Of a stretch of 19,579 bases of DNA, positions 1-7,721 are shown piece after piece. The notes below the pieces were generated by a model, which was not told the DNA's origin, made no database searches, and saw only the letters and a program-made list of their open reading frames with translations. Position 1 is the first letter of the stretch, and the number at the start of each line of letters is the position of its first letter. Made by a program: the position numbers and the translations under genes. The DNA comes from JBOFFI01 sp051657245 (GTDB taxonomy: Bacteria; Pseudomonadota; Alphaproteobacteria; Holosporales; JBOFFI01), in NCBI GenBank assembly GCA_051657245.1, contig JBOFKI010000140.1, positions 1 through 19,579 of the forward strand, written 5' to 3'.

Positions 1-187
1 GTCGCTTTGATTTCTTATGTATTACTGAAGCTTTACCAAGCTATGAATCAAGGTATTTTTACGATTAAAAGACGTTTGTTCTCTTGTTAAAACGCATCTT
101 TTTACAAGACCTAAGCTTGCCTTTCGAAAACGAGAACGACGATGCTTGCAACTTGAAGCAGTTCAACAACTTACATTAGGATTTTAG
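1..187 (+). pseudogene. C-terminal tail of a DDE transposase, probably frameshifted
   Basis: The first 90 bases read as an open frame cut by the window edge, ending in TAA at 88-90. Its peptide (ALISYVLLKLYQAMNQG) resembles the hydrophobic last helix of IS4/IS5-type DDE transposases. A second frame (phase of position 86) stays open from the same point to a TAG at 185-187 and encodes a basic tail (VKTHLFTRPKLAFRKRERR), as expected for a transposase end. The simplest reading is a one-base frameshift near 85-88. The family assignment comes from recollection of sequence flavour and is tentative. The catalytic part lies outside the window, so it is unknown whether the element is otherwise intact. 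Confidence 0.42.
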
Positions 188-408
188 CCATGAAACAGAT
201 TTTTATTTTTCTCCGGACACGCGTACACGCAAGCGGGGATGACAAAAGAGGTGCGAGGATGACAAAGAGGAACGGGAAAGACAAGAAAAAGTTAACCTAT
301 ATTTAAAACTACTGATAAAGCTCTTTTTGCGCTTGCTCCAGGCGTCGTTGGTGTTTTTATTGGCGTTCAAGAGATGTAGGTGCTTTAAACATTTCTTCTG
401 GGGAAATT
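188..408. other. Non-coding, low-information stretch between the transposase tail and the kinase-like gene
   Basis: No convincing gene is seen here. Positions 233-288 contain three imperfect copies of a unit of about 19 bases built on G(C)GGGATGACAAAGAGG. Positions 309-408 hold, on the - strand, a frame that continues the neighbouring kinase-like gene after a one-base shift; it is interrupted by TAA (357-359) and TAG (309-311). The rest is AT-rich and unstructured. Confidence 0.4.
233..288. repeat. Short imperfect tandem repeat, about 19-20 bp unit, three copies
   Basis: Units at about 233-252, 253-271 and 272-288 share a (G/A)CGGGGATGACAAAGAGG-like core, the third being the most diverged (ACGGGAAAGACAAG). 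The reverse complement contains TCATCCCCGC, which resembles cores of dispersed intergenic repeats in some Rickettsiales-like genomes. That resemblance is from memory only. Confidence 0.4.
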
Positions 409-2424
409 TTAAAAATCACAAATAATCGTTTGTTTATTTGTTTTTTTGCCATACATTTGAAGCGATGCTTGGCAATTTTCAGCAAAAAATTTAAGAAGTA
501 TGAAAGAAGCAGGGAGCGTTGTTTCATGAGACGCTCGGGTATAAGAAATGCGAAGTCGTAGACGGAGAGATCTGGCTTGAAAATTGAAAAAAATCTGACT
601 TTCTTTCTGACAGGATTGAAGGGTATAACCCAGTAAATAATAGAGAAATCTGAAAAAATTTTCTCGTGAAAGCTTTGTCTCCAAAGGATCTAGAGGAGAT
701 GTTGGTATGTGAAGCACAAGTTTTTTGCGTTGGATCAAAAGCTGAAAAAACTTTTGCAAGCGTGCGAACATGTGAACCAGATCAATCACCTGTTTTTCTT
801 CGGTGATGGGGGTGGATAGCAAGGTTTTCTGTTCTAATAACCAAGAAGCATTTAGCAACTTCTTGGCTTCATCAAGGGTTCCAGTTAAAGACAATTGATC
901 GCTTATGTCTTGATAGGTTATCAGGTGTTCGCCATTGGGAAGGGGAATATATTTAAACCTAAGGCGTCGCCCCTCTTTTTGTTGGCAAATTCCCTCTTGG
1001 AAATTGCGTTGGAGCATGGCGGTGCAAATAGTTTTTTTTAAATGCTCAAACGCTTCTCTTGTTTGAAAAAACTTCTGCTGTTGATTGAAAAATTCTGCAA
1101 TGTATTGATTTTCCCAGGAAGAAGGCGTTGACTCATCCCAAAATTTCTGACACCTGTCGTTCATCAAAAGGATGCGCTGATCAACGCTTAAGATTAAAAT
1201 GCCCTCGTCAAGGTGGCGCGCAAGGATCGTTTGACCAGCCATCAGGGCATTGTGTTTACGTTCAAGGACCCATTGCTCCGTCATATTTTCGAAGATAAAG
1301 ACAACGCCTCCCTTTTGATGGGGCAGGATGGTCATTTTCAGGCTTCGCTCATCGGGCAGATGAAGCATCTCCTCTTTGGGATAATATTCTTGAAAAAAGT
1401 TTAGGAACCGTTTTTTGTAAACAGAAAAATCAAGAACTTCAGGGAGAAGCCGTTGGTTGCGAAGCTCATCAAATAAATCTTCGAAGGAAGGTTGTTTACT
1501 AAGCCAATCAGGGTTTAGCCTAAAAAGATCTTGAAACGCTCGGTTCGCATAAAGAAGCCGCTGGGTTTTTTCAAAAAAAGCGATGCCTTGGGGAAGGTGC
1601 TCGGCTGTTTTTTTTAAAATAGCCAGCTGGACGCGCAACCCCTCCTGTTGATTTTCGTGGTCTGAAATGTCAAACCCAATCCCCCACGTGCCACGGGTTT
1701 GGGGGTCTGGTTTTTCCCAAATTTCAAAAAAATGTCGCTTTTGATGGATGCGTTTAGAAAAAGTAACGTGCTCAACTTTTCCTGTTTGTTGAACTTTCTG
1801 AAAAAGGCTTGCGATTTTACTTGAGGGGAAAAAAGTGTCTTGATTCCACAAAACCGCTTCAAGGGAGTTTTCTTGGAGCTGAGCGTAGAGCAGGTTACAA
1901 AAATCCACCTGTTGTTTGGCATTTCGGTGCCACAGCAGCAAAGGAAAATCTTTCAGCACCTCAGACACTTTTTCATATTTTTGAAACAGTTCAGAAGGAA
2001 ATGTTTTTTCTTCCTCCGGTTGTGTTGGCCGGATAAGCTCAGGGTGAGGCGGCATCCAAAGTATCCAACGGTGGATATCCTGAAGGTACCAAAAAAAAAG
2101 CGATATTTCTTTTTCTCTCACCGTAAGCTTGACGCGTTGAGGGAGTGTCGGACGCGCTGGTTCGATGCTTTGAAAAAAAGCTTGAAGGTGCTTTTGTGCT
2201 TCCTGCGGAAGAGAATACACAACATTTTCCCAAAGGTTTGTGTATGGGCTTGATGCTGTTGGAGAGAGAGACTCCCAAAAAGCATCAAAACAAGTTGATG
2301 TTTTAAAAATTCTACCTGAAGCTTTAAACATACACCACGTTCCCACAAGGGTAGGTTGTGCAAAGGATGCTCTTTTAAGAAACAAGACTTTGCTTAAAAT
2401 CGTTTGCTTAAAGGTTTGCCACAT
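409..2424 (-). CDS. Degenerate triple-PAS histidine-kinase-like protein (likely pseudokinase, C-terminus frameshifted)
   Basis: A 671-residue protein with no membrane helix. Three PAS-like modules lie at about residues 153-256, 270-383 and 396-508; each begins with a predicted 'what-does-the-input-look-like' helix/strand such as EHLPQGIAFFEKTQRLLYAN. A short stretch of about 35 residues follows, then a segment at about 545-671 that aligns in outline with a histidine-kinase ATPase domain. The phosphoacceptor motif H-E-x-R/K-x-P is absent, the N-box Asn is missing (YYLLGYT, about 595-601), and no DxG or GxGLGL box is visible. The architecture recalls the PAS kinase that often sits beside tsaE in alphaproteobacteria, but that gene is not here. 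The ATG at 2424 overlaps a TATAAT-like hexamer and lacks a clear Shine-Dalgarno; Met32 (2331) is an alternative start. The last residues may be out of frame (see findings). Probably non-catalytic, either regulatory or decaying. Confidence 0.7.
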   Translation of the reverse strand: MWQTFKQTILSKVLFLKRASFAQPTLVGTWCMFKASGRIFKTSTCFDAFWESLSPTASSPYTNLWENVVYSLPQEAQKHLQAFFQSIEPARPTLPQRVKLTVREKEISLFFWYLQDIHRWILWMPPHPELIRPTQPEEEKTFPSELFQKYEKVSEVLKDFPLLLWHRNAKQQVDFCNLLYAQLQENSLEAVLWNQDTFFPSSKIASLFQKVQQTGKVEHVTFSKRIHQKRHFFEIWEKPDPQTRGTWGIGFDISDHENQQEGLRVQLAILKKTAEHLPQGIAFFEKTQRLLYANRAFQDLFRLNPDWLSKQPSFEDLFDELRNQRLLPEVLDFSVYKKRFLNFFQEYYPKEEMLHLPDERSLKMTILPHQKGGVVFIFENMTEQWVLERKHNALMAGQTILARHLDEGILILSVDQRILLMNDRCQKFWDESTPSSWENQYIAEFFNQQQKFFQTREAFEHLKKTICTAMLQRNFQEGICQQKEGRRLRFKYIPLPNGEHLITYQDISDQLSLTGTLDEAKKLLNASWLLEQKTLLSTPITEEKQVIDLVHMFARLQKFFQLLIQRKKLVLHIPTSPLDPLETKLSRENFFRFLYYLLGYTLQSCQKESQIFFNFQARSLRLRLRISYTRASHETTLPASFILLKFFAENCQASLQMYGKKTNKQTIICDF

Positions 2425-2463
2425 TATAACCTACTATTGCCTAAATAGCGCAAATCCCCCTCG

Positions 2464-2478
2464 CTAAACGGCGTTTAG
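2464..2478. repeat. Perfect 7-bp inverted repeat upstream of the PAS gene
   Basis: CTAAACG-G-CGTTTAG is a perfect inverted repeat with a one-base centre, about 40 bp upstream of the ATG at 2424. The centre is too short for an RNA hairpin, and no T-run follows. A protein-binding operator is possible but unproven. Confidence 0.35.
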
Positions 2479-2570
2479 ATCTGAAAAAGGGCTTCTTTTT
2501 TGGTTCCTCTAAAGAATCTAAAAATTATTTAAAGGTCATTTTATCTATTTGATTAAAACATTAAATCTTA

Positions 2571-2600
2571 AAAAAAACAACTAAAAGCCCTTTTTTAGCC
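2571..2600 (-). terminator. Possible intrinsic terminator of the 188-aa gene
   Basis: On the - strand, 11 nt after the stop codon at 2611, CTAAAA (2598-2593) pairs with TTTTAG (2586-2581) around a GGGC-containing loop. It is followed by a T-rich run (TTGTTTTTTTT, about 2580-2570). The stem is short and AT-rich, so the call is weak, but the position is right. Confidence 0.4.
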
Positions 2601-2610
2601 AGAAGTTTTG

Positions 2611-3177
2611 TTAAGCAGGCAAAAATTGAAAATAATGGGAAAGCTTTTCCAAGCCATTTTGTAAAAACCTTATTTCCTGGATGGTTTGGGGATCTTCTTT
2701 TGATGAAAACAATTTCTTTTCTAGTTTCTGTTCTACGAGGACGCGATATAAAAAAGCTGGCAGTTTTGTATCCAAAGAGCCTAAATAAGCTTCAACGCGC
2801 CTCCATTGCTTGAGTTTGCGTAACGTATGCCTAGAAATTGAGAAAGTGTCTTCCCATGGGCAAAAATGTCGAACCTCATGGAGGTTTACCAGACAAGATT
2901 TTGAAGGGGGTTTGACAGCCATGCCTCGGACCGCTTCTTGGGACAGAAGGTAATATAATTTCCCTGCTTCATATTGTTTTTCCGTAATCACCTGGTGATG
3001 GTAAAGTAAGTCTAAGCTGGGAGAGCTTTTGCAAACGTCAGGATGATGGGCGCCATAAAGCAAGTGACGTTTGGTTTGGAATTCAAGGGTTCCAAGATCT
3101 TTGAGGGGTTTTTCAAGCTTGGGCCTTCCACGTTTGCGCCACGGGGTTTTAAGGGAATGAGATGGGATAGATTTCAT
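2611..3177 (-). CDS. Conserved-looking hypothetical protein, 188 aa
   Basis: I do not recognise a characterised family. The ATG at 3177 is preferred because AGGAGG lies 7 nt upstream; a longer in-frame extension would have to begin with TTG at 3198, upstream of that Shine-Dalgarno. The protein is basic and soluble, with no signal peptide or membrane helix. The N-terminus carries KRGRPKLEKP, an AT-hook-like GRP core, followed by KDLGTLEFQTKR. A central helical region (LLYHHQVITEKQYEAGKLYYLL) has the pattern of alphaproteobacterial hypothetical proteins with a 'GTPELQ' segment. A DNA-associated role is possible from the GRP motif and basic charge but is inference only. It is bracketed by pyk upstream and the PAS gene downstream, all on one strand, with gaps over 100 bp, so co-transcription is uncertain. 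Confidence 0.75.
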   Translation of the reverse strand: MKSIPSHSLKTPWRKRGRPKLEKPLKDLGTLEFQTKRHLLYGAHHPDVCKSSPSLDLLYHHQVITEKQYEAGKLYYLLSQEAVRGMAVKPPSKSCLVNLHEVRHFCPWEDTFSISRHTLRKLKQWRRVEAYLGSLDTKLPAFLYRVLVEQKLEKKLFSSKEDPQTIQEIRFLQNGLEKLSHYFQFLPA

Positions 3178-3297
3178 GAACAAGCCTCCTTTTTTCAATA
3201 ACTTACAAGGAAGTTCGTTAATAAAGCCTAAAAATTAAACGATTTTAGATAATTTTTTTTGTTTTTTTAAACAATCGTCATTTTTTTGCGCCATATC

Positions 3298-4725
3298 TTA
3301 AGGTTCCTGGCGAATTCTGGCGATGCGCAAAATATTGGTTGAGCCGCTTATGCCAAAGGGTACGCCTGCTGTTACCACGATTCGTTCCCCTATGTGTGCA
3401 AACCCTTCTTGCAGGGCGATATGACACCCCTTGTGCACCATTTCTGAGAACGTCGTGATGCAGGTTTCCACATAGACCGCGTAAACACCCCAGGCAAGGG
3501 TTAAGCGTCTGGCTGTTTCGAGGGAGGGGGTGATGCCCAAAATAGGAGACTCAGGTCGCTCCCGCGAAGCCCGCAAGGTTGTGGCACCAGATTGGGTGAA
3601 GGTTACGACGGCTGCTGCTTGGATGGTGTGGGCAACTTGCCTAGCTGCTGCTGTAATGGCGTCTGACGTTGTGGATTCTGGTTCAGATCGGCTTGCTTCG
3701 AGCAGGGTTCGGTGGACAGGGTCAGCCTCAACCCGCATCAAAATGCGGTGCATCATGCTCACCGCTTCGACGGGATAATCACCAGAGGCAGATTCTGCGG
3801 AAAGCATGACGGCATCTGCACCATCATAAATAGCTGTTGCAACATCTGAAGCTTCTGCCCGGGTGGGGGTGGGCGCATGCACCATGGAATCCAACATTTG
3901 GGTTGCAACGATCACAGGCTTCCCTGCAAGGCGTGCGGTTCGGATGATGCGTTTTTGGATGGTGGGGACGTCTTCTGGCGGCATTTCAACCCCTAAATCA
4001 CCCCGCGCAATCATGATGCCGTCAGCAATTTCTACAATGGCGTCGAGGTGCCCAATGGCTTGGGGCTTTTCTAATTTTGCAATAATACCCGCCCGTTGCT
4101 GAATGAGGGTCTTGGCTTCTTCAATATCTTCAGGTTTTTGCACAAAAGAAAGGGCAACCCAATCAACACCCAACGCTAAGCCAAAGGCTAAATCTGCTTT
4201 ATCTTTCTGGGTTAAAGGAGACAGAGGAAGGAGAACCTGGGGCACATTCACCCCCTTCCGGTTTGAAAGCACACCCCCCATCGTCACCGTGGTCACCAAC
4301 ACGTCACCTTTATTTTCAATAACCTCGAGGGCCAAGCGCCCATCATCCAAAAGCAGGCGAGCCCCTGGATGAAGGACTTGAAAAAGCTCTGGGTGAGGAA
4401 GCGTGACCCCTTGATGGTTCCCAGGAATAGGAGAAAGGCTGAGGTCAAAATATTGACCTTTTTCCAAAACAACAGCGCCTGTTTCGAAGGTCCCAACCCG
4501 AAATTTGGGGCCTTGGAGGTCCATCAATATCCCGATGGGTCTTCCCTTTTGTTGCTCAAGGGTCCGAATGGTTTGATAGGTCTTGGCGTGGTCTTCATGG
4601 GTTCCATGGGAAAAATTGAGCCGAAACACGTCAACACCTTCGTTAAACAAAGCTTCGATCATCTCTGGTGACGTGCTGGCAGGCCCAAGGGTTGCCACAA
4701 TTTTTCCGCACCGAAACCGTCCCAT
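3298..4725 (-). CDS. pyk: Pyruvate kinase
   Basis: Catalyses transfer of phosphate from phosphoenolpyruvate to ADP, the last step of glycolysis, in the cytoplasm. At 475 residues it is full length for the bacterial enzyme. Visible signatures in order: KIVATLGPAS near the start, FRLNFSHG (substrate and nucleotide contacts), GPKFRVG, DDGRLAL in the B domain, the IAKLEKPQAI segment carrying the catalytic Lys and metal-binding Glu, MIARGDLGVE, and the ATQMLDSM / PTRAEASDVA / DGADAVMLSAE stretch of the barrel. The C-terminal allosteric domain is present. The start is placed at ATG 4725, with AAGGGA about 8 nt upstream; an in-frame TTG at 4752 gives an implausible N-terminal extension. It stands alone, separated from uvrD by a gap holding a transposase remnant. 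Confidence 0.97.
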   Translation of the reverse strand: MGRFRCGKIVATLGPASTSPEMIEALFNEGVDVFRLNFSHGTHEDHAKTYQTIRTLEQQKGRPIGILMDLQGPKFRVGTFETGAVVLEKGQYFDLSLSPIPGNHQGVTLPHPELFQVLHPGARLLLDDGRLALEVIENKGDVLVTTVTMGGVLSNRKGVNVPQVLLPLSPLTQKDKADLAFGLALGVDWVALSFVQKPEDIEEAKTLIQQRAGIIAKLEKPQAIGHLDAIVEIADGIMIARGDLGVEMPPEDVPTIQKRIIRTARLAGKPVIVATQMLDSMVHAPTPTRAEASDVATAIYDGADAVMLSAESASGDYPVEAVSMMHRILMRVEADPVHRTLLEASRSEPESTTSDAITAAARQVAHTIQAAAVVTFTQSGATTLRASRERPESPILGITPSLETARRLTLAWGVYAVYVETCITTFSEMVHKGCHIALQEGFAHIGERIVVTAGVPFGISGSTNILRIARIRQEP

Positions 4726-4752
4726 AAGATTTTCCCTTTTAACTGTAAACAA

Positions 4753-4781
4753 TGGAGATAACTCTAAATTTTTACCGAAAT
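4753..4781 (-). promoter_or_regulatory. Candidate promoter of pyk
   Basis: On the - strand upstream of pyk there is TTGAAT, a 17-nt spacer and TAGAGT, each hexamer matching 4 of 6 consensus positions for the housekeeping sigma factor. It lies about 30-60 nt before the ATG, between the gene and the transposase remnant. AT-rich sequence makes chance matches common. Confidence 0.25.
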
Positions 4782-4820
4782 AGATTCAAGGGGCAAATCA
4801 TTAGCCCTCTTCGGAAACGA

Positions 4821-4898
4821 TCATCTTGCTAACTCCAGATTATAAATTCCTGCGATGAGATTGAACCTGAGAGCAAATCTTTTGCGTCTGTTTCTATT
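4821..4898 (-). pseudogene. C-terminal fragment of an IS transposase
   Basis: On the - strand this short frame ends in TGA (4823-4821) and encodes RRKRFALRFNLIAGIYNLEL plus two residues. The RFxLRFNLIAGIYNxEL pattern is, from memory, the C-terminal signature of a DDE transposase common in Rickettsia-like and other alphaproteobacterial endosymbionts. The frame is broken by a stop about 25 nt further upstream, and there is no room for the remaining protein before uvrD ends at 4980. This is a relic of an insertion that has been mostly deleted. Confidence 0.6.
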
Positions 4899-4979
4899 TG
4901 TTTGAGATGATCTTGAATCTTTTTAGCTTTCCAATAACATTTATAGAAGATCATTTGGATAAAAGGTTGGCTATTGTCT

Positions 4980-7196
4980 TTAAGCAGGCTTCACAAAGCG
5001 TGCAATAATCTTTTTTGGGCCTGTATGATCAAAGAGCACTTCTAGGCATTCACCTTCGATAGCTTGGACGGCACCATAACCGAATTTGGTGTGGAAAACT
5101 CGTTGGTGTTTGGTGAAATTGTGGGTATGAGATGGAGGAGGGCTTTGCCGCGCTGTAGACTTATCTTGGGCCGTTCTACTCCAAGAGAATCTATGCTCAT
5201 TTTGACGGGATTGGTTTCCCATACAAAGATCAAGATGGTTTTGTTCCATTTCTCTGATGAAGCGTGACGGCAAACAAGACTGCCACATATGATTAATTTT
5301 CCGATTCCATGCGAAAGAGATGACGGCTTTGGCTTTAGCTCGGGTTAGACCCACATAGGCTAGTCTGCGCTCTTCTTCAAGACCTTCATCGCCTTTTTCG
5401 TCTAAAGATCTGGCGTGGGGAAATAAATTTTCTTCCCACCCTGGGAGAAAGACGAGGTTGAATTCCAGTCCTTTCGCAGTATGTAGCGTCATAAGGGATA
5501 CAAAATTTATGTCTTCCGCAGAACTCATATCTGTGACAAGGCTTACATGTTCAAGAAAAACCTGGAGGCTGTCAAAACCTTCAAGCGCTTTCAGCAGTTC
5601 TTTGAGATTTTCAAGCCTGCCTTCCGCCTCTAAAGATTTTTCTTGCTTCCAAAAAGCGATATAACCAGACTCTTCCATCACTTTTTTGGCAAGTTCTTCG
5701 CAGCTTAGGCTAGGTGCACAAGCCTGCCAGGCTTGAAGCTTGTTAATCAAATATTTCAAGGTAAGTTTAGTATTACCTCTGAAAACATCTGTCAAAACAA
5801 GGCGATTTGCTGCTTGAAAGAGGGAAATACGTTCCTCTACGGCTACGCGGTGGAGGGTTTCAAGGGTGCTGGGGCCAATTCCCCGTTTAGGGGTATTGAT
5901 GATGCGCTCAAAAGCAAGGCTGTCGTTGGGGTTTTGAATAACCCGCAAATAGGCTACCATATCCCGGATTTCAAGCCGGTCGTAAAAACGGAGGTTGCCC
6001 AAAACCCGATAAGGGATACCTTGAAGAACAAAGCGTTCCTCAAAAGCACGCGTTTGAGAGCTTGTACGGACTAAAATTGCCGTATCGCCAAGGGATCCTC
6101 CTTTTTGTCGATAGCGTGAAAGCTCTTCTCCCACCCACGTCGCCTCTTCCATATCATTCCAATGTCCCTTGACAGAAACTTTTTCCCCATCTCGCTGCTC
6201 TGTTTTTAAAGCCTTGCCAAGCCGGCGTTTGTTTTTTTCGATAAGCGAGGATGCGGCACCCAAAATATGAAATGTTGAGCGATAATTTTCCTCCAAGCGG
6301 ATCAAACGCCCCTGGGAGAAATCCTTTTGAAAACGAAGCATGTTTTCAACTTCTGCTCCCCGCCATCCATAAATGGATTGGTCGTCATCCCCCACAAGGC
6401 AAATGTTTGGGTTGTCCTTGGAAAGAAATCGAAGCCACAGATATTGAGAAATATTGATGTCCTGGTACTCATCCACTAGAATATAGCGAAACTGCTCACG
6501 ATAGCGGTTCAGAATTTGCGGATTTTGATTAAACAACTCCAAGCATAAAAGAATCAGATCTCCAAAATCAACCGCATTTAAAGCTTTAAGACGTTCTTGA
6601 TAAGCTTGATAGACTGCCACCAGGCGCTTGTCAGGTTGACTATCTGCACAAGCATCTCGAGAGGAGCCTCCAACCATCTTTTCTACAGAAAATCCTTTAT
6701 CTTTCCAGCGAGATAGAGTGCTCAGCACAATTTTGGGAGGATATTTTTTTTCATCAAGCCCCAATTGCTTCAAGATTTGTTTCAAAAGACGCAGTTGATC
6801 GCCTGTGTCTAAAATGGTGAATTGAGAAGAATAACCAAGGACATCCGCATGCTTGCGAAGAATTTTTGAGCTGATGCTGTGAAAGGTTCCCAGCCATAAA
6901 GCATCAAGAGACGTCTGGTGCAACTGTTGGACTCGGTGACGCATCTCCTGGGCGGCTTTGTTGGTGAACGTGACAGCAAGAACCTGAAAAGGAAGGGTAT
7001 TTTCCTGGCTTAAAATGAGGGCCAGCTTTGTTGTGAGGACTCGAGTCTTTCCAGAGCCTGCTCCAGCCAGAACTAACAAAGGACAACCAAAGGTTTTAAC
7101 CGCCTCCAGCTGAGGGGTATTGAGCGTATTTAAGGATTGCTCCAAAAGAGAAAGAGGATCTGAAGTCAAGGATGGCTTTTTCGCGTTTTGAATCAT
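4980..7196 (-). CDS. uvrD: ATP-dependent DNA helicase UvrD/PcrA
   Basis: Superfamily 1A 3'-5' helicase for nucleotide excision and mismatch repair and for clearing proteins from DNA. At 738 residues it is full length. It shows an NTPQLEAV Q-motif, Walker A LAGAGSGKT (Lys50), motif Ia VTFTNKAAQEM, Walker B VDEYQDIN (about 240), motif III GDDDQSIYGWRGAE, motif IV LEENYRS, motif V LHTAKGLEFNLVFLPGWEE and motif VI EERRLAYVGLTRAK. The C-terminal FHTKFGYGAVQAI...EVLFD segment matches the Tudor-like domain that binds RNA polymerase in PcrA/UvrD. The start ATG overlaps the TGA of the upstream DUF2155 gene (ATGA), so translation is probably coupled. The symbol uvrD versus pcrA is a naming choice. Confidence 0.96.
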   Translation of the reverse strand: MIQNAKKPSLTSDPLSLLEQSLNTLNTPQLEAVKTFGCPLLVLAGAGSGKTRVLTTKLALILSQENTLPFQVLAVTFTNKAAQEMRHRVQQLHQTSLDALWLGTFHSISSKILRKHADVLGYSSQFTILDTGDQLRLLKQILKQLGLDEKKYPPKIVLSTLSRWKDKGFSVEKMVGGSSRDACADSQPDKRLVAVYQAYQERLKALNAVDFGDLILLCLELFNQNPQILNRYREQFRYILVDEYQDINISQYLWLRFLSKDNPNICLVGDDDQSIYGWRGAEVENMLRFQKDFSQGRLIRLEENYRSTFHILGAASSLIEKNKRRLGKALKTEQRDGEKVSVKGHWNDMEEATWVGEELSRYRQKGGSLGDTAILVRTSSQTRAFEERFVLQGIPYRVLGNLRFYDRLEIRDMVAYLRVIQNPNDSLAFERIINTPKRGIGPSTLETLHRVAVEERISLFQAANRLVLTDVFRGNTKLTLKYLINKLQAWQACAPSLSCEELAKKVMEESGYIAFWKQEKSLEAEGRLENLKELLKALEGFDSLQVFLEHVSLVTDMSSAEDINFVSLMTLHTAKGLEFNLVFLPGWEENLFPHARSLDEKGDEGLEEERRLAYVGLTRAKAKAVISFAWNRKINHMWQSCLPSRFIREMEQNHLDLCMGNQSRQNEHRFSWSRTAQDKSTARQSPPPSHTHNFTKHQRVFHTKFGYGAVQAIEGECLEVLFDHTGPKKIIARFVKPA

Positions 7197-7663
7197 TTGA
7201 CGGGCTTTGGATCAGTGAGGTGGCACGCTTTCAGCCACACATCATAAACTGGATGTGCAAAAGGGGAAAGCCCAGGGCTTGACGCAAACATCCAGCCGGA
7301 AAAGACTTGTTGGGTGGCGCGTCCTTTCGGGGTGTCATGAATGGTCAAATAAACTGCTGAATCATGGGCTTCGTCAAGGGGAGTTCGGTAGCAGGCCCGG
7401 ATCGTAATCTCAAGGGTTCCGAATTGGATCTTCTCTCCGGTGGAGCCATTAAGCTCAAACACGCGGGTGGTCACTTTATCAAGTCCTTGAAGGGTTACCC
7501 CCACGGCCTTCACAAAAGGTTGTTCGTCCAGATCAGGGCTATCCAAAGCGGGGATATTTTCTGTTGAAGGGATAGGGGTTTCTGCCAGGGAGAAATCTCT
7601 TGCGTATACAAAAAGAAAACAGACCAAAACGACCCGATAAACAGGACAGAAAAAATGTTGCAT
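7193..7663 (-). CDS. Secreted DUF2155-family protein
   Basis: A 156-residue protein with an N-terminal signal peptide (hydrophobic residues about 9-21, likely cleavage near the ARDFSLAE region). The mature domain includes LQGLDKVTTRVFELNGSTGE, FGTLEITIRACYRTP, VYLTI, FSGWMFASSPGLSPFAHPVYDVWL and the ending KAC; this pattern is that of DUF2155, an alphaproteobacterial family of unknown biochemical role. Predicted location is the periplasm. The start ATG at 7663 has GGGAG a few bases upstream. The gene lies 58 nt after apaG and overlaps uvrD by four bases. The family assignment is from motif recognition. Confidence 0.88.
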   Translation of the reverse strand: MQHFFCPVYRVVLVCFLFVYARDFSLAETPIPSTENIPALDSPDLDEQPFVKAVGVTLQGLDKVTTRVFELNGSTGEKIQFGTLEITIRACYRTPLDEAHDSAVYLTIHDTPKGRATQQVFSGWMFASSPGLSPFAHPVYDVWLKACHLTDPKPVK

Positions 7664-7721
7664 GGGTCTCCCATCCTTAAGTTTTTTGTAGCGTTTATAA
7701 TGCGGGGTTGCTAAATATCTT

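Noticed and set aside
1840..2253. A 137-codon + strand frame, with several shorter frames, across the PAS gene
   Set aside because: The opposite frame encodes coherent PAS modules; these + strand translations are Phe/Cys/Lys-rich and look like shadows.
3178..3198. TTG start giving a 195-aa version of the hypothetical protein
   Set aside because: It would place the strong AGGAGG inside the coding sequence; the ATG 7 nt after that site is the better start.
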